Source of the DNA: Antedon mediterranea
Lineage: Eukaryota; Echinodermata; Crinoidea; Comatulida; Antedonidae
NCBI RefSeq assembly: GCF_964355755.1
Contig: NC_092672.1
Coordinates: forward strand, 17,172,501-17,236,500
Reading direction: 5' to 3'
DNA length: 64,000 nt
Positions 12,203 through 24,432 of this stretch are shown here, piece by piece. The stretch's first letter is position 1; every line of letters begins with the position of its first letter. The translations under genes and the position numbers were made by a program. The notes under the pieces are model-generated. The model was not told the DNA's origin, did no database searches, and saw only the letters and a program-made list of their open reading frames with translations.

Positions 12203-13464
12203 CTTTAAAAAAAAACAAACATTGTTGTTGTTTTTGTAGTAATTTTGTTGTTGTTAGTAATTTTTTATTGTACAAATCAATGCCGTAATTGTAGTAGTAG
12301 TAATAGTAGTAGTGATAATAATAATAATTAAACGTTTCATTATTTCTATTTATAATTTATTGTACAAATCAATGCAATTTTAACGTTGCGTCTACCTCAA
12401 TATAATAGTAACAACGAATTCATTAAGAAAACTAAAAATTGTAGTGTAGTAATAATCAATTCAATGCCGCAATAAACATTGTAGTAATAGTAGTGATAAT
12501 ACAATTAAACGTTTGAAAGAAAAAAAAAATATTGTGTTTTTTCTCTCTTCCAACGCGATGACGACGACGACGACAGAATTTTATGTGATTGTGAGAATGT
12601 TGATGAAGAAATAAAGAGAGAGAGAGAGAGACATGGATACGGTTTGCTTAGACACCCATGGATATTGACACCGTCAGTCCAGTCAAAAAATCACCCTCAC
12701 CATGGTATAAGAACGTACCCTAATAAAATTTCATCCGTAGGTTCTATGTATATAGGTAATAACATTTCTTGATGGTTGCGTCTTGCAAAACTTGGGATTT
12801 TACGAGAAAATTAGACTTTTTATACCCAATTTATAACCGCCTCATGTCGTATTATTGTGTACAGCGAATGCGACGAAGCGTGACTGAAATTACGAGACGC
12901 CGTTAGCGCCCGTTGAAAAATGCATTAACAAAGCTAAAAACGTACAAAATTAATAGTTTATACAAAAATTTAAATATAGTTTACAATAAATTGTATAATA
13001 AAATACATAACATTATAAACAAAACCCAATTATAAACTAAAATATTTACAGATATGTGTTTAAAAATGTACAAATCAAAATGGCCTTTCATAGAATAAAG
13101 TGCGCCCTCACGCGTCATACTTTTATCGGACTTGTATGAATGATTATAATATACGAAACCCGATGCGGTTTGTTAGTTATTGCCTCTGCAAGAGGCAGAA
13201 TATTATTATTATATTTTCACAAATATATTTCTAGTTTTTATTATGGAAAAAAAAAAGGATTGTATATATTTAAACACATTAAAACCTCCAGTCTACCATC
13301 ATGATGGATTAAGTGAAGCGCCGTATTGTATCTGCTAAACGGTAATGATCTCCTAGTTATCTGGTTAGCCTATATTCTTGACATTCTTTTTCTAACAGCA
13401 TTACTTGCGCGGATATCACAATGCATTGTTTATTCGCGATTATAGTCAATGTTAAGTTGAGTAA
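12203..13464. other. AT-rich 3' region of U1, no clear gene
   Basis: Begins with TTG/TAG-rich runs and an AATAAA at 12471-12476. It continues through a GACGAC-rich stretch, a (GA)n run near 12617-12632, and a conserved block around GAGACGCCGTTAGCGCCCG (12895), and ends with a small conserved ORF (13243-13338) before the next unit. Equivalent region in U2: 19471-20732. In the short units it is joined directly to the spacer repeats. I see no gene beyond the small ORF. Confidence 0.6.
13243..13338 (+). CDS. Possible 31-aa small ORF, repeated in each unit
   Basis: An ATG-initiated 31-codon ORF starting MEKKKDCIYLNTL and ending SEAPYCIC. Copies are at 13243-13338, 15376-15471, 20511-20606 and 22644-22739. 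The only residue difference I see is Lys14 (13243, 20511) versus Gln14 (15376, 22644). A poly-pyrimidine/TTCTAG acceptor-like site lies just upstream. The units are young duplicates, so conservation is weak evidence. No family recognised; it may simply be chance. Confidence 0.15.
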   Translation: MEKKKDCIYLNTLKPPVYHHDGLSEAPYCIC

Positions 13465-15597
13465 GCCGCGCAATCAGTAACATGCATAACATGCCGTGCA
13501 TTCATCGCGCGTTGTATAATTATTATACATGGTTTCTTAAATCCAAACACACTCTTATTCTAGAATGTTCATGTAGATACATACACCGTCTGTTTACCGA
13601 TCGAGTTGATACGGTCGTGCAATCAGTAAGAGGCATAACATGCCGTGCATTCATCGCGTGTTGTATACCGAGAGAACCAATTTAAAATATTGTTTACTTC
13701 GAGAAGAAGCAATACACCGTCTCTTTTTACCGATCGAGTTGATACGGTCGCGCAATCAGTAACAGGCATAACATGCCGTGCATTCATCGCGTGTTGTATA
13801 TATACAATAATGTTTATAACTTTCCAGATCATACTTCTTATTCTATTCGATTACAGTTTCTAATGATAGCATACTTCAGGAAACAGCGCGAGTCAATGTT
13901 TTCAAGCATTCAGTTCACCCAAACGGAGAGAGAACACTACCCGTTCCCTCTTCTTGTATACGATATGTTCGTAACCTTCTAGATGATACTTCTTACTCTA
14001 TTGGTATTACAGTTTCTAATCATACTTTTGGAATGTTTCTGATTGTTCTTATAATAATTATTATACACGGTTTCTTAAAATCTAAACACATTCTAGAATG
14101 TCCATGTACATGTTACTGTATAATGTTGGAAAATTTTATGATGACGGTTAAACATATTCAATACCGAGTGGCAGAGGCACGCATTATAGGCGAGATATAA
14201 TATTATCTAACTTGCCGTTTAAGACAATTGCATTGGTTCGATGTATGAAATGACCCTTTAACAGTTGTATGACAAAACCATTCTTCAATACTCCCGCACC
14301 AATGGACAATGCATGTCTCTTATTGTAAACGCTTTCAACTTGGTCATCTGTCATCATTGTTTAGAACAAAAAAGAGACAGAAAACTGGTACCCGTTTGCA
14401 TTCATTGGATGTATGAAATGACCCTTTTAACAGTTTTATGAGAAAATTATTCTTCAATACACGCGCACCAAAGAGGACAGTGCGTGTCTGTTATTGTAAA
14501 CGCATTCGACTTGGTCATCTGTCATCGATAATTCTTTAGAACAAAAAAGAGACAGAAAACTGGTACCCGTTTGCATTCGTTTAATCAATTCAATGCCGCA
14601 ATTTGTAGTAATAGTAGTGATAATACAATTAAACGTTTGAAAGAAAAAAAAAATATTGTGTTTTTTCTCTCTTCCAACGCGATGACGACGACGACAGAAT
14701 GTTATGTGATTGTGAGAATGTTGATAAAGAGAGAGAGAGAGAGAGAGAGACATGGATACGGTTTGCTTAGACACCCATGGATATTGAATGTTGAGTCCAG
14801 TCAAAAAATCACCCTCACCATGGTATAAGAACGTACCCTAATAAAATTTCATCCGTAGGTTCTATGTATATAGGTAATAACATTTCTTGATGTTGCGTCT
14901 TGCAAAACTTGGGATTTTACGAGAAAATTAGACTTTTTATACCCAATTTATAACCGTCTCATGTCGTATTATTGTGTACAGCGAATGCGACGAAGCGTGA
15001 CTGAAATTACGAGACGCCGTTAGCGCCCGTTGAAAAATGCATTAACAAAGCTAAAAACCTACAAAATTAATAGTTTATACAAAAATTTAAATATAGTTTA
15101 CAATAAATTGTATAATAAAATACATAAAATTATAAAGAAAACCCAATTATAAACTAAAATATTTACAGATATGTGTTTAAAAATGTACAAATCAAAATGG
15201 CCTTTCATAGAATAAAGTGCGCCCTCACGCGTCATACTTTTATCGGACTTGTATGAATGATTATAATATACAAGGCATTAATATACGAAACCCGATGCGG
15301 TTTGTTAGTTTATTGCCTCTGCAAGAGGCAGAATTTTATTATTATATTTTCACAAATGTATTTCTAGTTTTTATCATGGAAAAAAAAAAGGATTGTATAT
15401 ATTTAAACACATTACAACCTCCAGTCTACCATCATGATGGATTAAGTGAAGCGCCGTATTGTATCTGCTAAAGCGTAATGATCTCCTAGTTGTTTGGTTA
15501 GCCTATATTCTGGACATTCTTTTTTTAACAGCATTACTTGCGCGGATATCACAATGCATTGTTTATTCGCGATTATAGTCAATGTTAAGTTGAGTAA
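13465..15597. repeat. Short unit S1: deletion derivative lacking both genes
   Basis: Starts with the same GCCGCGCAATCAGTAAC edge as the full units, carries minisatellite modules and the first two spacer repeats, then jumps at about 14577-14581 (TTTGCATTCG to TTAATCAATTCAATGCCG) straight to the AT-rich tail. Relative to U1 about 2.8 kb, including the dispanin gene and the long ORF, is missing. Length is 2133 bp, identical to S2. Confidence 0.85.
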
Positions 15598-17165
15598 GCC
15601 GCGCAATCAGTAACATGCATAACATGCCGTGCATTCATCGCGCGTTGTATAATTATTATACATGGTTTCTTAAATCCAAACACACTCTTATTCTAGAATG
15701 TTCATGTAGATACATACACCGTCTCTTTACCGATCGAGTTGATACGGTCGTGCAATCAATAAGAGGCATAACATGCCGTGCATTCGTCGCCTGTTGTATA
15801 TATACAATAATGTTTATAACTTTCCAGATCATACTTCTTATTCTATTCGATTACAGTTTCTAATGATAGCATACTTTAGGAAACAGCGCGAGTCAATGTT
15901 TTCAAGCATTCAGTTCACCCAAACGGAGAGAGAACACTACCCGTTCCCTCTTCTTCCTTGTATACGATATGTTCGTAACCTTCTAGATGATACTTCTTAC
16001 TCTATTGGTATTACAGTTTCTAATCATACTTTTGGAATGTTTCTGATTGTTCTTATAATAATTATTATACACGGTTTCTTAAAATCTAAACACATTCTAG
16101 AATGTCCATGTACATGTTACTGTATAATGTTGGAAAATTTTATGATGACGGTTAAACATATTCAATACCGAGTGGCAGAGGCACGCATTATAGGCGAGAT
16201 ATATTATCTAACTTGCCGTTTAAGACAATTGCATTGGTTCGATGTATGAAATGACCCTTTAACAGTTGTATGACAAAACCATTCTTCAATACTCCCGCAC
16301 CAATGGACAATGCATGTCTCTTATTGTAAACGCTTTCAACTTGGTCATCTGTCATCATTGTTTAGAACAAAAAAGAGACAGAAAACTGGTACCCGTTTGC
16401 ATTCATTGGATGTATGAAATGACCCTTTTAACAGTTTTATGAGAAAATTATTCTTCAATACACGCGCACCAAAGAGGACAGTGCGTGGCTGTTATTGTAA
16501 ACGCATTCAACTTGGTCATCTGTCATCGATAATTCTTTAGAACAAAAAAGAGACAGAAAACTGGTACCCGTTTGCATTTGGTCGATATATGAAATGACCC
16601 TTTAACCGTTTTATGAGAAAATTATTCTTCAATACACCCAGCACAAAGGAGGACAGTGTCATGGTCATTGGTCATCATCAATCATTCGTTCGATAATTCT
16701 TTAGAACAAAAATAATAGATACTTTTGGAATGTTTTTATAATAATTATTATACACGGTTTCTTAAAATCTAAACACATTCTAGAATGTTCATTTAGATGT
16801 TACAGTATATAAAATTAGGAAATAGTAATTCATTACCTCTACCGCTCTCAATCACATGATAATCTTTTAACGAAGGAGGGTGAGTTGAAATTGGTTTAGA
16901 ACTTGATACCAAGGTTCATTATACGATGGCAAACGATGCCAAAACATTTTCAATACCGATACAGTTGCCAAAGGTGCGCATTATAGGAGGCGCGTTATAA
17001 TATCTAACTTGCCGTTTAAGACAATTGCATTCATTCGATGTATGAAATGATCTTTAACAGTTTTATGACAAAACTATTCTTCAATACCCACGCACCAAGG
17101 ACAGTGCATGTATTTTATTGTAAACGCATTAAACTTGGTCATTTCTTATTTATATGCACATATTA

Positions 17166-17171
17166 TTTATT
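17166..17171 (-). promoter_or_regulatory. Poly(A) signal AATAAA of dispanin gene, copy 2
   Basis: AATAAA on the minus strand about 95 bp after the stop at 17267, next to a poly-A tract of the plus strand. Confidence 0.55.
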
Positions 17172-17266
17172 TTTGAAAAAAAAAAAAAACATAATCATTC
17201 AACAACAACAACGCTGTTATATATGTATTATCAAATACAAATGTTTTCAACTGCCTCTCGCTTGAA

Positions 17267-17670
17267 TCACATGATGTCTTGTAACGAAGGAGGGTGAGTG
17301 GAATGATTAGGTAGACTTGAGTTCAAGGTCCATATGATGCAAACGACGACGATGATGATGATTCCAAACAGCAATCCTGCAATAGACCATCTCTTTGCCG
17401 ATCGTGCTGATCTGGCTGCACCCTCACCGTCACCGTAGTCGAACTTTCTCGAACTCTGTAAAAGTAAAAGAATAGAAACTAAAATAGATTAAAAAAAATT
17501 TAAAAAAAAGTGTTGATGGGATGAGGTTGTAGAGGAAATAGATTACTTACATCTACGCTGTACACGATTCCTATAATACCGAATGGAATACAGCATAATA
17601 AAGTCACGAGTATAGCTGAAATCAGGTAATTGTTAGGTCTTCTCGCCACTATACGGGAAACAGATTGCAT
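17267..17670 (-). CDS. CD225/dispanin (IFITM-like) membrane protein, copy 2
   Basis: Exons 17670-17551 and 17455-17267 with a 95-nt GTAAGT...TTTTACAG intron; 102 aa, same product as copy 1. Membrane segments ~15-37 and ~63-84, Cys26-Cys27, conserved AARSARSAKRW loop. The third-last codon region differs silently from the other copies (GACATC versus GATATC). This copy faces the intact 524-aa gene, so the pair is complete only here. Membrane location and two-segment topology follow from the family; an antiviral or vesicle-fusion role is possible but not shown by the sequence. Confidence 0.87.
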
Positions 17671-17834
17671 GACAAAAGCATTCTCTTTCTCTCCAATGTA
17701 CACGTACACAAATACACTCTAATCGATACTCTTATTGCATTACGAAAAACAGCAGCGTGAACAAAAAAAAAAACAAAAAAACAACGCATCATCTTCAAAT
17801 GGTAGTCAACACCGCTTATTCAAGCTGGACGTTG

Positions 17835-17888
17835 ATTGGCTGTTTGGGTCTTTATATACGTTAACTCGCTCACCGTGCATTCGTCAGT
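17835..17888 (+). promoter_or_regulatory. TATA/initiator core promoter of the intact 524-aa gene
   Basis: ATTGG at 17835-17839, TATATA at 17853-17858, initiator TCAGT at 17884-17888 with the A at 17886, 33 bp from the first T of the TATA. The start codon follows at 17896, giving a very short leader. This placement decides the start: the same frame is open upstream from 17836, but those codons overlap the TATA box and would lie before the transcription start. The 13 bases CCGTGCATTCGTC (17873-17885) also occur in the minisatellite modules. Confidence 0.65.
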
Positions 17889-17895
17889 AGTCATC

Positions 17896-19470
17896 ATGGA
17901 TCATTGCGATATGGACATGTTTTTAGAAAACCTATTAGCGTTCGATTCAACAGACGACGACATATTAAAGACGGCAATGTTGGAATTGCAAGACCCGGTC
18001 GAACCAGTTTTCATGGAGTACCAACAAGAAGATGATATAGCATCAGAACAACAACCACACCCATCACCACCACCACCGACGCCGCAAGAATCAACAAAGG
18101 CAAACACGATGATAAATGTTCGAGGCAGTCTCGGTAAACTAATTGCTTTCTGCGATGGATCTGAACATACACTAACGCAATCATACGGTCGAATGATCGG
18201 ATCTTTGCAAAAGGCAAAAGGACACATGCACGAGATGCCAATGTTATTGATGTGTACGGACGGTGAAGAAGAGTACGCGGTTGTTGCAAGTGTTCTGGAA
18301 TCATCGCGACTTGTCGAATCTACAATTGAAAATCAAGTCATGAGTGTACTTGGAGAAGACAATAGGAAAACAATAATGCAGCAATACGGTAGGGACAACG
18401 TGTTTATGAACGTTTCTTCACGAAATAAAAACTGTGTTGCTGACTTTGTCGGCGCCGATGTATCGACGATGCCCGTGCCGATTTTTGACATAATAAATGG
18501 CGACGTGAAACGTATTTGTTTCTATATGGCACTCGGCTGTCTCTACAGTCCACAATGCGATGATGATGTTGCGTCGTCGTCGTCGTCGTCGTCGCCGCCG
18601 ATGAATGGCGTTCGACTTAGAACTCCAAATGGAGTTGTCTATACGGCCGCCATCATGCCGATAACTGTAAAACGACGCATGCGACTAGAGTTGACTCTGG
18701 ATAACGAATTGGACAACGGTAAACTGGAAGAGTTGCAAATTACGGTGACCAACAACAACCGTATATTGTTATTGCATAAACAAGAAAAAAGAACCTATCA
18801 CTGCGGTGCGGACATGAAGTATCCCATAACTTTGCACGGTGCCTTTTCCACACCGTGCGCATCGGAGAAAAAGAATGGTGTTGCCACCGCCATTGCGAAT
18901 ATTGCCAAAACCAATTCAATCAACAAAACACTATTTGCTAGATTTGTTGGACGAGCGATGGAATCACATGCAAGCAGTGATTGGACTGCCATAATAAACA
19001 TTCTTCAGATATCAGATCAAATGACGAAATTACAAGAAAAATGTGAGTACAAACGAAAACGAATCTTAAAAGATTCTCTAATAGACAAGTATCCTTCAAC
19101 AAGAGGTTTTGTTAGTGATGTAAATAATTTACCCTCATCTAACATTGGCATTCAACAACTGATAAGCCAATTGGAGCAGGCACGCCAAGATTTACGCGAA
19201 ACAGAGACCAAATTGAGTACTTTACAAACACAATTCAATAACATGTTGATAGAATTCCAAAATCACATCACCAAATCGGAAGAAAGAGAAATCAAATATC
19301 AACAAGTAATAGAAAATATGCAAAAACGAGAAACCGATATGGTTTCTACGTTTCAAGACAGTTTGCTTTCGATGGCCGATACTTTGCGTGATGAGATGCG
19401 CCAACAACTGACAAAACGAAAGCGTCTTCCTCAATGCGGCAATATTAAGAAAAAACAACGAATCCATTGA
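17896..19470 (+). CDS. Intact 524-aa acidic, coiled-coil, NLS-bearing protein of unknown family
   Basis: I do not recognise this family. Visible architecture: an acidic, hydrophobic-studded N-terminus (residues 1-48, MDMFLENLLAFDSTDDDIL type, like an activation domain), a Pro-rich linker (54-64), a mixed globular part (70-215) with ADFVGADVS, a seven-Ser run (227-233), a second globular part (235-375) with a Cys/His pair at 302-303, a predicted coiled coil (~416-505) and a basic C-terminus with two NLS-like clusters (KRKR at 507-510, KKKQR at 518-522). This suggests a nuclear, self-associating regulatory protein; that is inference. No intron is needed. AATAAA lies 269 bp past the stop. It is divergent to the dispanin gene. 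A viral or selfish-element early regulator, or a host orphan gene, are both possible. Confidence 0.75.
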   Translation: MDHCDMDMFLENLLAFDSTDDDILKTAMLELQDPVEPVFMEYQQEDDIASEQQPHPSPPPPTPQESTKANTMINVRGSLGKLIAFCDGSEHTLTQSYGRMIGSLQKAKGHMHEMPMLLMCTDGEEEYAVVASVLESSRLVESTIENQVMSVLGEDNRKTIMQQYGRDNVFMNVSSRNKNCVADFVGADVSTMPVPIFDIINGDVKRICFYMALGCLYSPQCDDDVASSSSSSSPPMNGVRLRTPNGVVYTAAIMPITVKRRMRLELTLDNELDNGKLEELQITVTNNNRILLLHKQEKRTYHCGADMKYPITLHGAFSTPCASEKKNGVATAIANIAKTNSINKTLFARFVGRAMESHASSDWTAIINILQISDQMTKLQEKCEYKRKRILKDSLIDKYPSTRGFVSDVNNLPSSNIGIQQLISQLEQARQDLRETETKLSTLQTQFNNMLIEFQNHITKSEEREIKYQQVIENMQKRETDMVSTFQDSLLSMADTLRDEMRQQLTKRKRLPQCGNIKKKQRIH

Positions 19471-20732
19471 CTTTAAAAAAAAACAAACATTGTTGTTGTT
19501 TTTGTAGTAATTTTGTTGTTGTTAGTAATTTTTTATTGTACAAATCAATGCCGTAATTGTAGTAGTAGTAATAGTAGTAGTGATAATAATAATAATTAAA
19601 CGTTTCATTATTTCTATTTATAATTTATTGTACAAATCAATGCAATTTTAACGTTGCGTCTACCTCAATATAATAGTAACAACGAATTCATTAAGAAAAC
19701 TAAAAATTGTAGTGTAGTAATAATCAATTCAATGCCGCAATAAACATTGTAGTAATAGTAGTGATAATACAATTAAACGTTTGAAAGAAAAAAAAAATAT
19801 TGTGTTTTTTCTCTCTTCCAACGCGATGACGACGACGACGACAGAATTTTATGTGATTGTGAGAATGTTGATGAAGAAATAAAGAGAGAGAGAGAGAGAC
19901 ATGGATACGGTTTGCTTAGACACCCATGGATATTGACACCGTCAGTCCAGTCAAAAAATCACCCTCACCATGGTATAAGAACGTACCCTAATAAAATTTC
20001 ATCCGTAGGTTCTATGTATATAGGTAATAACATTTCTTGATGGTTGCGTCTTGCAAAACTTGGGATTTTACGAGAAAATTAGACTTTTTATACCCAATTT
20101 ATAACCGCCTCATGTCGTATTATTGTGTACAGCAAATGCGACGAAGCGTGACTGAAATTACGAGACGCCGTTAGCGCCCGTTGAAAAATGCATTAACAAA
20201 GCTAAAAACGTACAAAATTAATAGTTTATACAAAAATTTAAATATAGTTTACAATAAATTGTATAATAAAATACATAACATTATAAACAAAACCCAATTA
20301 TAAACTAAAATATTTACAGATATGTGTTTAAAAATGTACAAATCAAAATGGCCTTTCATAGAATAAAGTGCGCCCTCACGCGTCATACTTTTATCGGACT
20401 TGTATGAATGATTATAATATACGAAACCCGATGCGGTTTGTTAGTTATTGCCTCTGCAAGAGGCAGAATATTATTATTATATTTTCACAAATATATTTCT
20501 AGTTTTTATTATGGAAAAAAAAAAGGATTGTATATATTTAAACACATTAAAACCTCCAGTCTACCATCATGATGGATTAAGTGAAGCGCCGTATTGTATC
20601 TGCTAAACGGTAATGATCTCCTAGTTATCTGGTTAGCCTATATTCTTGACATTCTTTTTCTAACAGCATTACTTGCGCGGATATCACAATGCATTGTTTA
20701 TTCGCGATTATAGTCAATGTTAAGTTGAGTAA
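19471..20732. other. AT-rich 3' region of U2, no clear gene
   Basis: Counterpart of 12203-13464. Contains the poly(A) signal at 19739-19744, GACGAC and (GA)n runs, the conserved GAGACGCCGTTAGCGCCCG block and the small ORF at 20511-20606. Nothing else supportable. Confidence 0.6.
19739..19744 (+). promoter_or_regulatory. Poly(A) signal AATAAA downstream of the 524-aa gene
   Basis: First canonical AATAAA after the stop at 19470. In the short units the equivalent site is altered by a few bases and the signal is lost. Confidence 0.4.
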
Positions 20733-22865
20733 GCCGCGCAATCAGTAACATGCATAACATGCCGTGCATTCATCGCGCGTTGTATAATTATTATACATGG
20801 TTTCTTAAATCCAAACACACTCTTATTCTAGAATGTTCATGTAGATACATACACCGTCTCTTTACCGATCGAGTTGATACGGTCGTGCAATCAGTAAGAG
20901 GCATAACATGCCGTGCATTCATCGCGTGTTGTATACCGAGAGAACCAATTTAAAATATTGTTTACTTCGAGAAGAAGCAATACACCGTCTCTTTTTACCG
21001 ATCGAGTTGATACGGTCGCGCAATCAGTAACAGGCATAACATGCCGTGCATTCATCGCGTGTTGTATATATACAATAATGTTTATAACTTTCCAGATCAT
21101 ACTTCTTATTCTATTCGATTACAGTTTCTAATGATAGCATACTTCAGGAAACAGCGCGAGTCAATGTTTTCAAGCATTCAGTTCACCCAAACGGAGAGAG
21201 AACACTACCCGTTCCCTCTTCTTGTATACGATATGTTCGTAACCTTCTAGATGATACTTCTTACTCTATTGGTATTACAGTTTCTAATCATACTTTTGGA
21301 ATGTTTCTGATTGTTCTTATAATAATTATTATACACGGTTTCTTAAAATCTAAACACATTCTAGAATGTCCATGTACATGTTACTGTATAATGTTGGAAA
21401 ATTTTATGATGACGGTTAAACATATTCAATACCGAGTGGCAGAGGCACGCATTATAGGCGAGATATAATATTATCTAACTTGCCGTTTAAGACAATTGCA
21501 TTGGTTCGATGTATGAAATGACCCTTTAACAGTTGTATGACAAAACCATTCTTCAATACTCCCGCACCAATGGACAATGCATGTCTCTTATTGTAAACGC
21601 TTTCAACTTGGTCATCTGTCATCATTGTTTAGAACAAAAAAGAGACAGAAAACTGGTACCCGTTTGCATTCATTGGATGTATGAAATGACCCTTTTAACA
21701 GTTTTATGAGAAAATTATTCTTCAATACACGCGCACCAAAGAGGACAGTGCGTGTCTGTTATTGTAAACGCATTCGACTTGGTCATCTGTCATCGATAAT
21801 TCTTTAGAACAAAAAAGAGACAGAAAACTGGTACCCGTTTGCATTCGTTTAATCAATTCAATGCCGCAATTTGTAGTAATAGTAGTGATAATACAATTAA
21901 ACGTTTGAAAGAAAAAAAAAATATTGTGTTTTTTCTCTCTTCCAACGCGATGACGACGACGACAGAATGTTATGTGATTGTGAGAATGTTGATAAAGAGA
22001 GAGAGAGAGAGAGAGAGACATGGATACGGTTTGCTTAGACACCCATGGATATTGAATGTTGAGTCCAGTCAAAAAATCACCCTCACCATGGTATAAGAAC
22101 GTACCCTAATAAAATTTCATCCGTAGGTTCTATGTATATAGGTAATAACATTTCTTGATGTTGCGTCTTGCAAAACTTGGGATTTTACGAGAAAATTAGA
22201 CTTTTTATACCCAATTTATAACCGTCTCATGTCGTATTATTGTGTACAGCGAATGCGACGAAGCGTGACTGAAATTACGAGACGCCGTTAGCGCCCGTTG
22301 AAAAATGCATTAACAAAGCTAAAAACCTACAAAATTAATAGTTTATACAAAAATTTAAATATAGTTTACAATAAATTGTATAATAAAATACATAAAATTA
22401 TAAAGAAAACCCAATTATAAACTAAAATATTTACAGATATGTGTTTAAAAATGTACAAATCAAAATGGCCTTTCATAGAATAAAGTGCGCCCTCACGCGT
22501 CATACTTTTATCGGACTTGTATGAATGATTATAATATACAAGGCATTAATATACGAAACCCGATGCGGTTTGTTAGTTTATTGCCTCTGCAAGAGGCAGA
22601 ATTTTATTATTATATTTTCACAAATGTATTTCTAGTTTTTATCATGGAAAAAAAAAAGGATTGTATATATTTAAACACATTACAACCTCCAGTCTACCAT
22701 CATGATGGATTAAGTGAAGCGCCGTATTGTATCTGCTAAAGCGTAATGATCTCCTAGTTGTCTGGTTAGCCTATATTCTGGACATTCTTTTTTTAACAGC
22801 ATTACTTGCGCGGATATCACAATGCATTGTTTATTCGCGATTATAGTCAATGTTAAGTTGAGTAA
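20733..22865. repeat. Short unit S2: deletion derivative lacking both genes
   Basis: Near-identical to S1 (same length, 2133 bp, same internal junction near 21845). Differences I can see are isolated, for example GTCTCTTT here versus GTCTGTTT at 13590, and GTTGTCTGG here versus GTTGTTTGG in S1. This points to a recent 7268-bp tandem duplication. Confidence 0.85.
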
Positions 22866-24432
22866 GCCGCGCAATCAGTAACATGCATAACATGCCGTGC
22901 ATTCATCGCGCGTTGTATAATTATTATACATGGTTTCTTAAATCCAAACACACTCTTATTCTAGAATGTTCATGTAGATACATACACCGTCTCTTTACCG
23001 ATCGAGTTGATACGGTCGTGCAATCAATAAGAGGCATAACATGCCGTGCATTCGTCGCCTGTTGTATATATACAATAATGTTTATAACTTTCCAGATCAT
23101 ACTTCTTATTCTATTCGATTACAGTTTCTAATGATAGCATACTTTAGGAAACAGCGCGAGTCAATGTTTTCAAGCATTCAGTTCACCCAAACGGAGAGAG
23201 AACACTACCCGTTCCCTCTTCTTCCTTGTATACGATATGTTCGTAACCTTCTAGATGATACTTCTTACTCTATTGGTATTACAGTTTCTAATCATACTTT
23301 TGGAATGTTTCTGATTGTTCTTATAATAATTATTATACACGGTTTCTTAAAATCTAAACACATTCTAGAATGTCCATGTACATGTTACTGTATAATGTTG
23401 GAAAATTTTATGATGACGGTTAAACATATTCAATACCGAGTGGCAGAGGCACGCATTATAGGCGAGATATATTATCTAACTTGCCGTTTAAGACAATTGC
23501 ATTGGTTCGATGTATGAAATGACCCTTTAACAGTTGTATGACAAAACCATTCTTCAATACTCCCGCACCAATGGACAATGCATGTCTCTTATTGTAAACG
23601 CTTTCAACTTGGTCATCTGTCATCATTGTTTAGAACAAAAAAGAGACAGAAAACTGGTACCCGTTTGCATTCATTGGATGTATGAAATGACCCTTTTAAC
23701 AGTTTTATGAGAAAATTATTCTTCAATACACGCGCACCAAAGAGGACAGTGCGTGGCTGTTATTGTAAACGCATTCAACTTGGTCATCTGTCATCGATAA
23801 TTCTTTAGAACAAAAAAGAGACAGAAAACTGGTACCCGTTTGCATTTGGTCGATATATGAAATGACCCTTTAACCGTTTTATGAGAAAATTATTCTTCAA
23901 TACACCCAGCACAAAGGAGGACAGTGTCATGGTCATTGGTCATCATCAATCATTCGTTCGATAATTCTTTAGAACAAAAATAATAGATACTTTTGGAATG
24001 TTTTTATAATAATTATTATACACGGTTTCTTAAATCTAAACACATTCTAGAATGTTCATTTAGATGTTACAGTATATAAAATTAGGAAATAGTAATTCAT
24101 TACCTCTACCGCTCTCAATCACATGATAATCTTTTAACGAAGGAGGGTGAGTTGAAATTGGTTTAGAACTTGATACCAAGGTTCATTATACGATGGCAAA
24201 CGATGCCAAAACATTTTCAATACCGATACAGTTGCCAAAGGTGCGCATTATAGGAGGCGCGTTATAATATCTAACTTGCCGTTTAAGACAATTGCATTCA
24301 TTCGATGTATGAAATGATCTTTAACAGTTTTATGACAAAACTATTCTTCAATACCCACGCACCAAGGACAGTGCATGTATTTTATTGTAAACGCATTAAA
24401 CTTGGTCATTTCTTATTTATATGCACATATTA

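Larger units (their letters stand above)
8673..13464. repeat. Large tandem unit U1 (full type, decayed 524-aa gene)
   Basis: Begins GCCGCGCAATCAGTAACATG and runs through a degenerate minisatellite (8690-9300), tandem ~170-bp spacer repeats (9312-10260), the dispanin gene, the broken long ORF and an AT-rich tail (12203-13464). It is 343 bp shorter than U2. Known indels explain almost all of this: a 458-bp deletion and an extra ~96-bp spacer (10220-10315), plus insertions of 8, 10 and 3 bp. The ~96-bp stretch is absent from U2 and U3. Confidence 0.85.
15598..20732. repeat. Large tandem unit U2 (full type, intact genes)
   Basis: 5135 bp, same order as U1. Together with S1 it forms a 7268-bp composite that is repeated at 20733 onward with offset 7267-7268 and very few differences. 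It is the only unit with an uninterrupted 524-aa ORF. Confidence 0.85.

Noticed and set aside
13380-13870. Exon-like pieces (TTCTAACAG, ACTTTCCAG, GATTACAG acceptors) in the units
   Set aside because: Acceptor-like sites recur in every module but no matching donors or long coding exons join up.
17836-17895. Upstream extension of the 524-aa gene by 20 codons
   Set aside because: These codons contain the TATA box and lie before the predicted transcription start, so the ATG at 17896 is preferred.
17896-19470. Assigning the 524-aa protein to a named virus family
   Set aside because: Promoter style and layout are compatible, but I see no diagnostic motif; a search would be needed.
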